Assembly (NCBI GenBank): GCA_003166025.1
Contig: PMWT01000236.1
Span: 1 to 39,111 of the forward strand
Source: Acidimicrobiaceae bacterium
Lineage (GTDB): Bacteria; Actinomycetota; Acidimicrobiia; Acidimicrobiales; Palsa-688
Direction of reading: 5' to 3'
DNA: 39,111 bases
A model generated the notes under the pieces. It saw only the letters and a program-made list of their open reading frames with translations, searched no databases and was not told the DNA's origin. The position numbers were made by a program, and so were the translations under genes. Positions 22,098-31,256 of the stretch are shown piece by piece (the stretch's first letter is position 1; every line of letters begins with the position of its first letter).

Positions 22098-22404
22098 ACC
22101 GCTGCTCCCCGGGCTCGGCCAGCTTCCACTGCCGGCGCAGCTCGGCTTCCCGGGCGACCATAGTGCTGCGCCCCTCATCGACGGCGGTGCGCAGGTCGGC
22201 GATCTTGGCAACGGCAAGTTCCCGAGCCTTGTCGGCGAGCTCAGCCCCGGCGTTCAACGGTTGTCCGGACGGGAGGTAACGCGACGGGAGGTGACGGGAG
22301 GGGAAGTAACGAGCCAAGCGGCGCCGAGCCTTGCGCTCGACCCATTTGGACGCTACAAACCCGGTCACCAGCCCAGCCCCCATCCACGTCAACCGCTTGA
22401 ACAT
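22048..22404 (-). CDS. DUF6167-like small membrane-associated protein
   Basis: The 118-residue protein resembles the small DUF6167-type proteins that in many Actinobacteria lie between a DUF948 protein and alaS. It starts with a short hydrophobic helix (MFKRLTWMGAGLVTGFVASKWV), then a basic stretch and a helical, charged C-terminus (ELADKARELAVAKIADLRTAVDEG). In between, PSRHL-PSRYL-PSGQP is a pentad repeat encoded by 15-bp tandem units. The ATG overlaps the DUF948 stop as ATGA. Function is unknown; the conserved location is the main argument. Confidence 0.7.
   Translation of the reverse strand: MFKRLTWMGAGLVTGFVASKWVERKARRRLARYFPSRHLPSRYLPSGQPLNAGAELADKARELAVAKIADLRTAVDEGRSTMVAREAELRRQWKLAEPGEQRYGGKADGAWAKQRSGR
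22270..22314 (-). repeat. Three imperfect 15-bp tandem units in the DUF6167-like gene
   Basis: Units 22270-22284, 22285-22299 and 22300-22314 encode the repeated Pro-Ser-(Arg/Gly)-x-x pentad. The period equals that of repeats in the adjacent DUF948-like gene and in secF. Confidence 0.6.
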
Positions 22405-22994
22405 CAGCGGGGTGCCCCTTCGCCGGCCGCCAACCTTCTCAGCCCCGGGCCCGGGTCAGACCGCGTGCTCGACCGGACGGGCAAGGCCTTGCCCTCGCTT
22501 GCCGCGCTCCTGCTTGCCGCGCTCCTGCCTGTTGCGCTCCTGCCGGCCTGGCTCCTGCCGATCTGGCCGCGGGCCCGATTGCGCCGGCGACCGCCGTCCC
22601 GGCCCGCGGGCACCAGCTCCGTCGGGGCCGCGCCCTTGACCAACCGAAGGCCCCGGGCCACCCCGGACCCCAGCGCTACGAGCTTGATGAAGGGGGAGGC
22701 TACGGCCCCACCCACCAGACGGGAGGCCGAGCCGACGGCGTCGCTGATAGCCTCTGCGCTGCCGACCATGCGCTCGACCCGTTCGACCTCCAGGCCCGCT
22801 TCGCGAACTGTGGCGCCGAGCTCGTCCAGCAGCTCGCCCGCCTCCCGGCGCAGGTAGTCCGCTTGGTGGCGCAGCTCACGCACCGCACGTAGCAGAGAGG
22901 CGACAGCCGCCAACAGGGCCACCACGACCAGCGTGGCGACCACGGTCACGCCGACGGCTACGACGTCGGTGGCCGCCAACAGGGGAAGGTGCAT
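22404..22994 (-). CDS. DUF948 family membrane protein
   Basis: The 196-residue protein has one N-terminal transmembrane helix (about 12-38, VVAVGVTVVATLVVVALLAA) followed by a predicted coiled coil (ELRHQADYLRREAGELLDEL, VREAGLEVERVERMVGSAEA) as in DUF948 proteins, then a Ser/Arg-rich low-complexity tail containing a five-residue repeat (RSQAG, RSATG, RSAAS, RSAAS). It lies 12 bases after rarA and its stop overlaps the next ATG. DUF948 proteins are found next to rarA and alaS in many Actinobacteria; their function is unknown, with a membrane-linked structural role being plausible. Confidence 0.75.
   Translation of the reverse strand: MHLPLLAATDVVAVGVTVVATLVVVALLAAVASLLRAVRELRHQADYLRREAGELLDELGATVREAGLEVERVERMVGSAEAISDAVGSASRLVGGAVASPFIKLVALGSGVARGLRLVKGAAPTELVPAGRDGGRRRNRARGQIGRSQAGRSATGRSAASRSAASEGKALPVRSSTRSDPGPGLRRLAAGEGAPR
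22498..22557 (-). repeat. Four 15-bp tandem units in the DUF948-like gene
   Basis: Units start at 22498, 22513, 22528 and 22543. The first two are identical (CTTGCCGCGCTCCTG) and the other two are diverged, all sharing a GCTCCTG end. They encode Arg-Ser-x-x-x pentads in the disordered tail. Confidence 0.75.
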
Positions 22995-23006
22995 CGCCGT
23001 GCCAGC

Positions 23007-24299
23007 TTACTGAGCGCCACCAGCACCGCCGCCGGCCTCCCGGCGAACGTCCTCGCCCCGCCCGGTGGGCTCCCAATAGGAGCGCCCCTCGAGGTGGTCG
23101 GGCCGGTACTGCTGGGCCACCCAACCGCCGGGCTCGTCGTGGGGGTAGACGTAGCCCTGCCCGTGGCCGAGGCGGGCCGCGCCGGGGTAATGAGCGTCGC
23201 GCAGGTGCCTGGGCACGGCGCCGGCGGCCTGCGCGGCGACGTCCTCCCGGGCCCGGCCGAGGGCGGCCGTGACCGAGTTGGACTTCGGCGCGTTGGCCAG
23301 GTGGACTACGGCGTGGGCCAGGTTGAGCTGCGCCTCGGGCAAGCCCACGAACTCGACGGCCCGGGCGGCGGCGTCGGCCACCAGCAGTGAACGAGGGTCG
23401 GCCATGCCCACGTCCTCGCTGGCCAGGATGACTAGGCGCCGGGCGATGAAACGGGCGTCCTCGCCCGCTTCGAGCATGCGCGCCAGCCAGTACAGCCCGG
23501 CGTCGGCGTCAGAGCCCCTGATGCTCTTTATGAAGGCGCTGATGATGTCATAATGCTCGTCCTCGCCGTAGCGCACGGCGCGGGTACTGCGGGCCGCTTC
23601 GATGTCGGCGACAACCACCTCGTGGCGCTCGTCCGCCTCGGCTAAGGCAAGGGCCACCTCGAGGCCGTTGAGAGCCGCCCTTGCATCTCCCTCGACCAAG
23701 CGGGCCAGCAGCTCCAACGCCTCGTCCTGAGCGCGGGCGTCCTCGCGCTCGAGGGCCCGGCGCAGCAGCGCCAGGACGGCCTTTTCGGACAGCGGTTCCA
23801 GGCGGAACAGGGTGCTGCGCGACAGCAGGGGGCCGTTGACCGAGAAATACGGGTTCTCCGTAGTCGCCCCGATAAGGGTGAGCTCGCCCTCCTCCACCGA
23901 TGGCAGCAGGGCGTCCTGCTGCGCCCGGTTGAAGCGGTGCACCTCGTCCAGGAACAAGACTGTGCGTCGGCCCTGCTCGCCCAGGAGGGCCTTGGCCCCG
24001 GCCACGGTGTCCCTCACGTCCTTCACGCCGGCGGAGACGGCGGACAGGCCCACGAACGCCCGCCTGGTAGCCCCGGCGATGAGGCGGGCCAAAGTGGTCT
24101 TGCCGGTGCCGGGAGGGCCCCAGAGCACGGCCGAGCTGAGCCGGTCGGCTTCGATGAGCGCCCGCAGGGGCCGGCCGGGGGCCAGCAGGTGCTCTTGCCC
24201 TACCATCTCGTCGAGACTTTGCGGCCGCATCCGGGCGGCCAGCGGGCCCTCTGTGGCCAGGCGCCGTTCGAGCGCGGCCTGGAAGAGGTCAGCGGTCAA
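23007..24299 (-). CDS. rarA: Replication-associated recombination ATPase RarA/MgsA
   Basis: The 430-residue AAA+ protein of the RarA/MgsA/WRNIP1 family acts at stalled replication forks and with RecA and SSB. It has [19 protein letters not shown], Walker A GPPGTGKT (61-68), Walker [11 protein letters not shown] (115-124), sensor 1 [10 protein letters not shown], and the C-terminal tetramerisation part ([43 protein letters not shown]). The start is a TTG at 24299 that overlaps the rel stop as TTGA; further upstream the frame is inside rel and not protein-like. Length and motif order are complete. Confidence 0.95.
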   Translation of the reverse strand: MTADLFQAALERRLATEGPLAARMRPQSLDEMVGQEHLLAPGRPLRALIEADRLSSAVLWGPPGTGKTTLARLIAGATRRAFVGLSAVSAGVKDVRDTVAGAKALLGEQGRRTVLFLDEVHRFNRAQQDALLPSVEEGELTLIGATTENPYFSVNGPLLSRSTLFRLEPLSEKAVLALLRRALEREDARAQDEALELLARLVEGDARAALNGLEVALALAEADERHEVVVADIEAARSTRAVRYGEDEHYDIISAFIKSIRGSDADAGLYWLARMLEAGEDARFIARRLVILASEDVGMADPRSLLVADAAARAVEFVGLPEAQLNLAHAVVHLANAPKSNSVTAALGRAREDVAAQAAGAVPRHLRDAHYPGAARLGHGQGYVYPHDEPGGWVAQQYRPDHLEGRSYWEPTGRGEDVRREAGGGAGGAQ

Positions 24300-26560
24300 G
24301 CCGGCCCCCGGGCGCCGTTGCCGGCCCCGGGCAGGGCGCGGTAGGCGTCGTAGACACTGTCGATGCGCTTGAGGGCGCTGAGCACTGATTCGAGGTGGGC
24401 CGGGTCGGCCAGCTCGAACTCGAAACGCATCTTGCTCACCCGGTCGGCACCGGTGTGGGTTTCGCTGCGCAGGATGTTGAGGTGGTGGTCGGAAAGCACC
24501 TTCCACACGTCCACACCGAGCCGGCTGCGGTCCAGCGCCTTGATCTCCAAAGCAGCGAGGAAGCTGCCCGGACGGTCCCTGTCCCACTCCACCTCGATGA
24601 GCCGGCCCACTTCGCCGGCGGCCAGGGCGGCGGCATTGGCGCAGTCGCTACGGTGCACGCTGACCCCCCGGCCCCGGGTCACAAAGCCGATGATCTCGTC
24701 CCCGGGCACCGGGGTGCAGCAACGGGCCAGGCGCACCATCACGTCGTCGAGGCCCTCGACATGTAGGCCGATGCCCTGTTTGCTGGCGGCGCGGCGCGGT
24801 TGGCGGACCGTCGTGGGCAATTGGACGTCCTGGTCCCCGCCCCGCAGTTCCCGGGCCAGACGTTGGGCCACGGACTGGCCCGAGACATGGCCCTCGCCGA
24901 TGGCCGCGTACAGGCCGTCCAGGTCGGCATAGTGCATGGCCTCGCTGATCTTGTGCAGCGGCTCACTGCCCATCAGCTTCTGGAGGGGCAGCCCTTCCTT
25001 GCGCAGGGCCTTGACCAGCTCTTCGCGCCCGGTCTCCATGGCGTCCTCGCGCCGTTCCCGGCTGAACCACTGGCGGATCTTGTTGCGGGCGCGCGGGGTG
25101 ACGACGATGTCCAGCCAGTCCCGGCTGGGCCCGGCGGAGGGGACCTTGGAGGTGAATATTTCGACGCTGTCGCCCGAGGTCAGCTTGGAGTCGAGCGGCA
25201 CCAGGCGGCCGTTGAGCTTGGCCCCGATGCAGCGGTGACCGACCTCGGTGTGGATCGAATAGGCGAAATCGACCGGCGTCGCCCCCACCGGCAGGGCGAC
25301 TACGTCGCCTTTGGGCGTAAAGACAAAGACTTCGTCGGTCTCCAGGTCGAGCTTCAGGCTCTCGAGGAACTCGGCCGGGTCGGTGCTCTCGGCCGACCAG
25401 TCCACGATCCTCTGCAGCCACGCCACGTCGGCGGTCGAAGCGTTTTCCTTGTAGCCCCAGTGGGCGGCTATGCCTCGTTCGGCCCGGTTATGCATCTCCT
25501 GGGTGCGGATCTGGACTTCTAGGGGCTTGCCCTGCGCGCTCACCACCGTGGTGTGCAGCGACTGGTAGAGGTTGAACTTGGGGGTATTTATGTAGTCCTT
25601 GAACCGGCCCTGGATGGGGGCCCAGGTGCCGTGGATGGCGCCCAGGGCGGCCCAGCAGTCCTTCACCGAACTGACGATCACCCGCACACCGACGAGGTCG
25701 TAAATCTCGTCGAACTCTTTGTTCTTCAGCACCATCTTTTCGTAAATGGAATAGAGGTGCTTGGGCCGCCCGGTCACCTGGGCCTCGATACGGGCGGCCA
25801 ACAGGCGTTCTTGCACCTGCTCTATGACCTGGGCCAGGTAAACGTCGCGCTCGGGGGCCCGGGCCGCCACCATCTGCTCGATCTCGGCGTAGCGGCGGGG
25901 GTGAAGGGTGGCGAAGGAGAGGTCCTCGAGCTGCCACTTGATGTCCGAAATGCCGAAGCGGTGAGCCAGAGGGGCATAAACGTCGAGGGTTTCCTGCGCC
26001 GTGCGCTTCTGGCTCGCCTCGGGCATGGCGCCCACGGTGCGCATGTTGTGCAGGCGGTCACCGAGCTTTATGAGCAAGACCCTCGGGTCCTTCGCCATGG
26101 CCACGAGCATCTTGCGCATCGTCGCCGCTTGTGCCGCGGCCCGCGAGTCGAACGAGACCCGTTCGAGCTTGGTGACCCCGTCCACGATCTGGGCCACGAT
26201 GGGGCCGAACCCGGCCTCGATCTCCTCCAGGGAGACCGCCGTGTCCTCGACCGAATCATGCAGGAGCGCCGCCGCTAGGGTCACGTCGTCCATGCCCAGC
26301 CCAGCCAGGACCGTGGCGACGGCCACCGGGTGGGAGATAAAAGCCTCACCGGAGCGTCGGAACTGGCCGTCGTGGGCCTTTTCCGCCGTCTCGTAAGCCT
26401 TTGCGATGAGGCTGGAGTCGCCCTTGGGATGCCGCTCCCGGTATGCCGCCAGCAAAGGCCCGAGGAAGTCGGGAGTGGACGGGCCTTGGCGGCGCCATGG
26501 CAGGACGCGCTCAACAGTGGCAGCCGCACGCCCCCGTGAAGACCGCTCTACTGTTGTCAA
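24296..26560 (-). CDS. rel: Bifunctional (p)ppGpp synthetase/hydrolase Rel
   Basis: The 754-residue long RSH enzyme sets the level of the alarmone (p)ppGpp. It has the HD hydrolase domain ([18 protein letters not shown] at 101-107, [11 protein letters not shown]), intact and so probably active. The synthetase domain spans about 230-370 ([38 protein letters not shown]). TGS is at about 410-470 ([29 protein letters not shown]). A conserved C-terminal segment with [11 protein letters not shown] and a final ACT domain follow ([18 protein letters not shown]). The start is a TTG at 26560 with AAAGGG seven bases upstream. It lies after apt and overlaps rarA, in the apt-rel order common in bacteria. 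Confidence 0.96.
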   Translation of the reverse strand: MTTVERSSRGRAAATVERVLPWRRQGPSTPDFLGPLLAAYRERHPKGDSSLIAKAYETAEKAHDGQFRRSGEAFISHPVAVATVLAGLGMDDVTLAAALLHDSVEDTAVSLEEIEAGFGPIVAQIVDGVTKLERVSFDSRAAAQAATMRKMLVAMAKDPRVLLIKLGDRLHNMRTVGAMPEASQKRTAQETLDVYAPLAHRFGISDIKWQLEDLSFATLHPRRYAEIEQMVAARAPERDVYLAQVIEQVQERLLAARIEAQVTGRPKHLYSIYEKMVLKNKEFDEIYDLVGVRVIVSSVKDCWAALGAIHGTWAPIQGRFKDYINTPKFNLYQSLHTTVVSAQGKPLEVQIRTQEMHNRAERGIAAHWGYKENASTADVAWLQRIVDWSAESTDPAEFLESLKLDLETDEVFVFTPKGDVVALPVGATPVDFAYSIHTEVGHRCIGAKLNGRLVPLDSKLTSGDSVEIFTSKVPSAGPSRDWLDIVVTPRARNKIRQWFSRERREDAMETGREELVKALRKEGLPLQKLMGSEPLHKISEAMHYADLDGLYAAIGEGHVSGQSVAQRLARELRGGDQDVQLPTTVRQPRRAASKQGIGLHVEGLDDVMVRLARCCTPVPGDEIIGFVTRGRGVSVHRSDCANAAALAAGEVGRLIEVEWDRDRPGSFLAALEIKALDRSRLGVDVWKVLSDHHLNILRSETHTGADRVSKMRFEFELADPAHLESVLSALKRIDSVYDAYRALPGAGNGARGPA

Positions 26561-26629
26561 AACTGGCCCTTTCCCTTTAGCAGCTAGCCTCCGGTGGTGC
26601 TCCGGCGCCGTTGTTAATAACTCCTGGCC

Positions 26630-26677
26630 GGCCCGTCTTATTCATGGCCCGTTTTATTCATGGCCCGGGCTATTCAT
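26630..26677 (-). repeat. Three 16-bp tandem repeats at the apt 3' end
   Basis: Units 26662-26677, 26646-26661 and 26630-26645 read ATGAATA + nine bases ending CGGGCC on the minus strand. The first unit contains the last codons and TAG stop of apt; the following copies continue past it. This looks like local duplication of the gene end, and the extra copies supply further in-frame stops. Confidence 0.8.
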
Positions 26678-27200
26678 AACTGACGAGAGCGACGACGTCC
26701 ACACCCTCGAGGCGCTTGCGCCCGCCGAGGAACCCGAGCTCCAGGATGCAGCCGAAGCCGATCACCTGGGCGCCCAGCTTCCCCACCAACCGGCAGGTGG
26801 CGGCGGCGGTGCCGCCGGTGGCGAGCACATCGTCCACCACCAGGGCCCTTTCGCCAGGGCGCAGAGCGTCGCTGTGCACCTCCAGGGTGTCCGTGCCGTA
26901 CTCCAGCTCGTAGGTGTCCGAATAAACCTTGAAGGGCAGCTTGCCCTGCTTGCGCACGGGCACAAACCCGGCGCCCAGGCGGTAGGCCACCGGTGCGGCG
27001 ATTATGAAGCCCCTCGCCTCCACCCCGATCACCTTGTCGATCCCGGCGTGGGCGAACCGGTCGGCCAGGGCGTCGGTGCAACCGGCCAGGCCCTCGGCGT
27101 CAGCCAACAGGGGCGTGACGTCCTTGAACACCACGCCCGGCTTGGGGAAGTCAGGTATGTCCCTGATCAGGTCCTTTATCCGCGCCGCCTCGTACCCCAT
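26670..27200 (-). CDS. apt: Adenine phosphoribosyltransferase
   Basis: The 176-residue cytoplasmic enzyme converts adenine and PRPP to AMP in purine salvage. It shows [20 protein letters not shown] near the N-terminus, [17 protein letters not shown], a hood region (RKQGKLP), and the PRPP-binding loop [16 protein letters not shown] (119-134). It starts at an ATG at 27200, 60 bases after secF, and ends in a tandem repeat shared with the following intergenic DNA. The secD-secF-apt-rel order is widely conserved. Confidence 0.96.
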   Translation of the reverse strand: MGYEAARIKDLIRDIPDFPKPGVVFKDVTPLLADAEGLAGCTDALADRFAHAGIDKVIGVEARGFIIAAPVAYRLGAGFVPVRKQGKLPFKVYSDTYELEYGTDTLEVHSDALRPGERALVVDDVLATGGTAAATCRLVGKLGAQVIGFGCILELGFLGGRKRLEGVDVVALVSYE

Positions 27201-27214
27201 GCTCCGAGCGTACT

Positions 27215-27229
27215 ACGGGCCCGGCCCGT
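27215..27229 (-). terminator. Short hairpin between secF and apt
   Basis: ACGGGC-CCG-GCCCGT is a perfect 6-bp stem with a 3-base loop, 32 bases after the secF stop and 15 bases before the apt ATG. It may be a weak intercistronic hairpin. With such short GC arms it could be chance. Confidence 0.25.
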
Positions 27230-27260
27230 GACCGGTCCGCCTACGGCAGGTACGGTGGTG

Positions 27261-28865
27261 TCAGCGCCGGCGAGGAGCCTTCTTGCGCGCTCGGGGCGGC
27301 GCTCCCCGGGGCCGCGGCGGCACCTTGGCCCCCGGGGTGGTCCCGGCCGGCGCCCCTGGGGCTTTGTCCTGCGTGCCCCGCGTCCCGGCGCTACCACCTT
27401 CGCCCAGCCGAGGGCCGGTGAGGGGCGGGAGGACGAGGTCGGGGACCACGGGGTCGGGATGGTCCGTAGCTGCCGCGCCGGCAGGGGCACCATCGGCACG
27501 GGGCCGCAGCGGCCCGGCGTAGCTCTCGAAGCTCGCGCCAGCGACCGGCACGTCGGTGCCCGGCGGGGCGCCGTTGGCCGTGGCACCGAGCCCGGTGCCG
27601 CCATTGCCTGCCCCGACATTGCCTGCCCCGCCGTTAGCCCAGCGGGATGGCCGGCGCCACCCGCCACCGGGCGCGACGTCGGTCTGGACGGCGCCACTGG
27701 GACCACTGCCACTGGGACCACTGCCCGTGCCCGTCGTCATCCCCGCCGTCCGGGCCGAGCCCAGGAGCACTCCACCCGCCACCGTGGCCGGGGTGAGGAC
27801 TTGGCGCGACGAGGGGTACGCGGCCAACCGCCTACGTATCTCGACGTAGCGAGGTTCGCGTTCCTTGAGCAGGGACAGAATGGGCGAAGCAATGAAAATG
27901 GACGAGTAGGCGCCGCTCATGAGCCCGATGAACAGGGCCAGCCCGAAGTCGTTGAGCGCCGACGCCCCGAGGATCCAAGATCCGATGACGAGGATGCAGA
28001 ACACCGGCATTATGGCCACGAAGGACGTGTTGATCGACCGGGCCAACACCTGGTTCATGGACAGGTTGACCACGTCGGTATAGGTAACGCGGTTGGTCGA
28101 AGCCAGGCCGCGCGTGTTTTCCTTCACCTTGTCGAACACGACGATGGTGTCGTAAAGGCTGTACCCGAGGACGGTGAGGAAGGCGATAACGGTGTCAGGG
28201 CTCACCTGGAAACCTGACAGCGCATAGATCCCTACCGTCACCAGCATGTCGTGGAGCAGTGCCACCAGGGCGGCGACGGCCATCTTCGCCTCGAAGTACA
28301 CGGCGATACAGGCCGAGATGAGGACCAGGAACACAATGACGGCCTCCACCGCCTTGCCCGTGATGTCGCTCCCCCACGATGGCCCGATGGCGTTGAGGGT
28401 GACCTGGTCCTGGGACACATTGCCGATAGTGGCGAGCTCCTTGGTCACCTGCTGGACCAGGTTGCTGTTACTGGTCAGGGTGGCCGGGGCCTGGACTTCT
28501 ATGTTGGTCTTGCCCGTTTGACGGTTGGTGAGCTGAGTTATCGTCGCCTGGCTCAGGCTCGAGCTGATCTTGCCCAGGTCGGCGCTTACGGTCTTTACCG
28601 AGGCCGTGGCGGGGACCGCCCAAACCGTGCCGCCCTTGAAGTCGATGCTGAAGTTGAGCCCCCTCACCCCGAGGGCGACGAGGCCGACGGCGATGATGGT
28701 CCCCGACAGGGCGAACCAGTAATGCCACCGGTTGATGAAGTCGTAGTGGGTCTGCCCCCGGTACAGCCGGGCCCAGGCATTGCCCCTGACGTGGTCGTCG
28801 TGGTCGATGTTCTGGTCGTGGCTCAAGGCCCGGGCCCTTCTCGGCGAAACGCGGTCGGTGCTCAT
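27261..28865 (-). CDS. secF: Protein-export membrane protein SecF with long disordered tail
   Basis: SecF works with SecD to pull exported proteins across the membrane using the proton gradient. The conserved part is residues 1-350, with six membrane segments: TM1 at about 48-66, then the extracytoplasmic P4-like domain (LNFSIDFKGGTVW), then TM2-6 (AVIVFLVLISACIAVYFE, FLTVLGYSLYDTIVVFDKVKEN, INTSFVAIMPVFCILVIGS). About 185 further residues are Gly/Pro/Ala-rich and basic at the end (RARKKAPRRR), far beyond the usual SecF length; they include two 15-bp tandem duplications. The ATG at 28865 overlaps the secD stop as ATGA. Confidence 0.93.
   Translation of the reverse strand: MSTDRVSPRRARALSHDQNIDHDDHVRGNAWARLYRGQTHYDFINRWHYWFALSGTIIAVGLVALGVRGLNFSIDFKGGTVWAVPATASVKTVSADLGKISSSLSQATITQLTNRQTGKTNIEVQAPATLTSNSNLVQQVTKELATIGNVSQDQVTLNAIGPSWGSDITGKAVEAVIVFLVLISACIAVYFEAKMAVAALVALLHDMLVTVGIYALSGFQVSPDTVIAFLTVLGYSLYDTIVVFDKVKENTRGLASTNRVTYTDVVNLSMNQVLARSINTSFVAIMPVFCILVIGSWILGASALNDFGLALFIGLMSGAYSSIFIASPILSLLKEREPRYVEIRRRLAAYPSSRQVLTPATVAGGVLLGSARTAGMTTGTGSGPSGSGPSGAVQTDVAPGGGWRRPSRWANGGAGNVGAGNGGTGLGATANGAPPGTDVPVAGASFESYAGPLRPRADGAPAGAAATDHPDPVVPDLVLPPLTGPRLGEGGSAGTRGTQDKAPGAPAGTTPGAKVPPRPRGAPPRARKKAPRRR
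27601..27630 (-). repeat. 15-bp tandem duplication in the secF tail
   Basis: Units 27601-27615 and 27616-27630 differ by a single base and encode repeated Gly/Ala/Asn residues (GAGNVGAGNGG). Confidence 0.65.
27693..27722 (-). repeat. Perfect 15-bp tandem duplication in the secF tail
   Basis: Units 27693-27707 and 27708-27722 are identical and encode SGPSG-SGPSG. The identity suggests a recent event. Confidence 0.8.
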
Positions 28866-30652
28866 GCGCCCATCGCCCCTGCCCCGAGGCCGCGGCTCAC
28901 GCCCAGGACGCCGCCCCCGCTTAAGGCGGCCCGGCGGCCCATCAGGATCACCAACGGCCGGGTGAAGAAGTAGGTCGTGACCACATTGAGCAGGGTGGCC
29001 AGGCCGAGGAAGAAGGCAAAGCCGCGCACGTCGCCCACGGTCAGGGTGTAGAGGACCAGAGCGGCGATGAACGAGGAGAAGTCTGCCGCCAGAATGGTGC
29101 GGAAGGCCCGGTTGAAGCCCTTTTCCACCGAGGTGCGCACAGTGCGGCCGATACGGATCTCTTCCTTCAACCGCTCGAAGTACACCACGCACGAGTCAGC
29201 CGTGACGCCGACCGAGACGATCAGCCCGATCACCCCCGACAACGTCAGAGCCAGGCCTTCAGTGGCGCTGAGCAAGGTGGTTATGGCGTAAATGAAGGCG
29301 CCCGACATGCATATGCCGATCACCACCACCAGGCCCAGGGCGCGGTAGTAAATGATCAGGTAGATAAGCACCAGGAACACGGCCACGGCGCCGGCGATGG
29401 CCCCGGCATCTAGCGAGGCGGTGCCGATCTGGGGCGATACGTTGCTGATGTCCTGGGCCACGAAGCGCACCGGCAGAGAACCGTAGCTGAGGGCCAGCGC
29501 CAGGTCCTGCGCCTGGGTGGCGGTGAACGGGTCGGAGGTCGAGCCGTTTATGGTCGCACCCCCGTTGAACGAGGCCGCCTCTATGGCCGGGTCCGATTCG
29601 ACGGTGGCGTCGAGCTCGATGGCCTGGAGGGCGCAGTAGGGCGGGTTGCTCTCGTCCTCGACGTAGCACTGGTAGTGAGTTGCGGCGTACTTGTTGAACT
29701 GCGATGAGCCCTTCCCGGTGAAGGAGATGTCCACTTCCCACTGGTCGGTCTGCGAGTTGAGGTTGGCCGCCGCCGTCTTGATGATCGAGCCGGTCATCTC
29801 CTCCGGGGCGAGCACGTAGCGCCCGTAGGCATATCCGGCGTAATCCGGCAGGACGACCGTGGCGTCGCCGTTGTCGTCGGACGCCGGCGTCACGCCGTGA
29901 CTATTGCCGTGGGGCGGCAAATAGAGCTCCTGCTCGGTGGAGCTGAGGTTGCAGATCGCGCTGCCCAGTGAAGTCGTGGTGGTGGTGGACGCCGTCGTCG
30001 TGGTGGTCGTTGCGCCCTTGGCGGCGGTAGTGGACGTGACCGGCGCCACCGTCGTGGTCGACTTGCCCGTGGTCCCCGTCGACTTGGCCGTGGTGCTCGT
30101 ACCCGCCGCTATCGGGAAGCGGGCCGTTGCCAGCCGGGCGCCCGACGCGGTGAGGTTGATCACCCCGCCGCCACCCGCCGCGGACTTCGCCTTGGCCGTG
30201 GTGGTCGTGCTCTTCGGCTTCAGCTTGGCCTGGCCGGGCGACGTGGTAGTAGTGGCCGTGGGGGTCTTGGTCGTGGTGCTCGTGGTGGGCGCTATGTAGG
30301 GCGCGATGATGCAGTCCACCGGTCGGAAGAACAACTGAGCGGTCTGGCCGACGATCTTCAGCACCTGTGTGTCGTTCTTGGCCCCGGGCAGCTCGATCAC
30401 GATGTCATTGCCCTGGCGGGTGACGTTGGAGTTGGACACGCCGATGCCGTCGACGCGCCGGTCGATGACCTGGACCGCCTCCTGCAGGATGCTGGGCGTG
30501 ACCTTGCCCTGAGGCTGTTCCACTACCGACACGCCGCCCTTGAGGTCCAAGCCCAGTAGCGGCGACCTGCCGGTCAGGACCGTCGCGCCCACGCCGAGCA
30601 CGGCAATCAGGATCATGGCGCCCAGCGACCAGGCGAGGGGCCTCCTACGCAC
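28862..30652 (-). CDS. secD: Protein translocase subunit SecD with Thr-rich insert
   Basis: The 596-residue SecD has TM1 (about 8-26), the extracytoplasmic P1 domain and five further membrane helices (GAIAGAVAVFLVLIYLIIYYRAL, VVVIGICMSGAFIYAITTLL, LTLSGVIGLIVSVGVTADSCVVYFERLKEEIR, TILAADFSSFIAALVLYTL). The DLKGGVSVV motif after TM1 is standard. Residues about 121-230, inside P1, form a low-complexity insert very rich in Thr (runs of four to six Thr) and broken by a short conserved strand (GGGVINLTASGARLATARFP). The start is a GTG five bases after the yajC stop. Function is secure; the insert is unusual. Confidence 0.94.
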   Translation of the reverse strand: MRRRPLAWSLGAMILIAVLGVGATVLTGRSPLLGLDLKGGVSVVEQPQGKVTPSILQEAVQVIDRRVDGIGVSNSNVTRQGNDIVIELPGAKNDTQVLKIVGQTAQLFFRPVDCIIAPYIAPTTSTTTKTPTATTTTSPGQAKLKPKSTTTTAKAKSAAGGGGVINLTASGARLATARFPIAAGTSTTAKSTGTTGKSTTTVAPVTSTTAAKGATTTTTTASTTTTTSLGSAICNLSSTEQELYLPPHGNSHGVTPASDDNGDATVVLPDYAGYAYGRYVLAPEEMTGSIIKTAAANLNSQTDQWEVDISFTGKGSSQFNKYAATHYQCYVEDESNPPYCALQAIELDATVESDPAIEAASFNGGATINGSTSDPFTATQAQDLALALSYGSLPVRFVAQDISNVSPQIGTASLDAGAIAGAVAVFLVLIYLIIYYRALGLVVVIGICMSGAFIYAITTLLSATEGLALTLSGVIGLIVSVGVTADSCVVYFERLKEEIRIGRTVRTSVEKGFNRAFRTILAADFSSFIAALVLYTLTVGDVRGFAFFLGLATLLNVVTTYFFTRPLVILMGRRAALSGGGVLGVSRGLGAGAMGA

Positions 30653-30657
30653 GGTTG

Positions 30658-31188
30658 TTACCTGGCCCCGCCGGCCGGCGCTGCACCGCCATCGGCCCCG
30701 GGCGTATCGTGGCCCGGGTCGGAGTCGATGTCACTGTCGGTCGAGGGCCACGAACTGCTGTCCAGCGATGTCTGGTCGTCCTGGTAACCGGTGTTCTGCG
30801 TGGGCCGGGGCGGCGGGGGCGGCGGGGCTCCAAAGCGGCCCCGGCCGGCGGCGGCTGCCGCATAACCAGCCCGGGACTGGACGGCCTGGGCCACGAAGCG
30901 CACGACGACGCCATCAGAGACCTCGACTTCGACCTCGCCGTCACCGATCTCGGTCACGTGGCCCACCATGCCCCCGGCGACCACCTCGTCGCCGACGTCA
31001 AAGGCGCGCGCCTGGCGCATCGCCTGCATCCGTCGCTGCTGGTTGGGGCGGATCCGTAGGAAATAGAAGCCCGCCATGAGGGCGATAAGTATCAAAAAGA
31101 AGAACGACCCACCCGACGAACCTGTCGTCGTGGTGGTCTTGGCGGCTGCCGCGATGACCGTTAAGGGAGCACTGCTGATGAAAGCCAT
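30658..31188 (-). CDS. yajC: Preprotein translocase accessory subunit YajC
   Basis: The 176-residue protein associated with SecDF has one membrane helix (about 28-47, FFFLILIALMAGFYFLRIRP) followed directly by the YajC signature RPNQQRRMQ, and the cytoplasmic domain FDVGDEVVAGGMVGHVTEIG. A Pro-rich run (APPPPPPRP) and an acidic tail make it longer than the usual about 110 residues. It starts at an ATG at 31188, 68 bases after tgt, in the conserved queA-tgt-yajC-secD-secF order. Confidence 0.93.
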   Translation of the reverse strand: MAFISSAPLTVIAAAAKTTTTTGSSGGSFFFLILIALMAGFYFLRIRPNQQRRMQAMRQARAFDVGDEVVAGGMVGHVTEIGDGEVEVEVSDGVVVRFVAQAVQSRAGYAAAAAGRGRFGAPPPPPPRPTQNTGYQDDQTSLDSSSWPSTDSDIDSDPGHDTPGADGGAAPAGGAR

Positions 31189-31256
31189 ATAGGACTAACT
31201 GCCGTTCTGGGGTTGAGAGCGTGAGCCGTTCAAGGGCCCACCGAAGGTGCGGCTAT

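Noticed and set aside
26630-26677. CRISPR-like array
   Set aside because: The units are contiguous 16-bp repeats with no spacers, so this is a simple tandem repeat.
26406-28217. Long plus-strand open frame over rel, apt and secF
   Set aside because: It runs antisense through several secure genes and is low-complexity Arg/Pro/Gly sequence.
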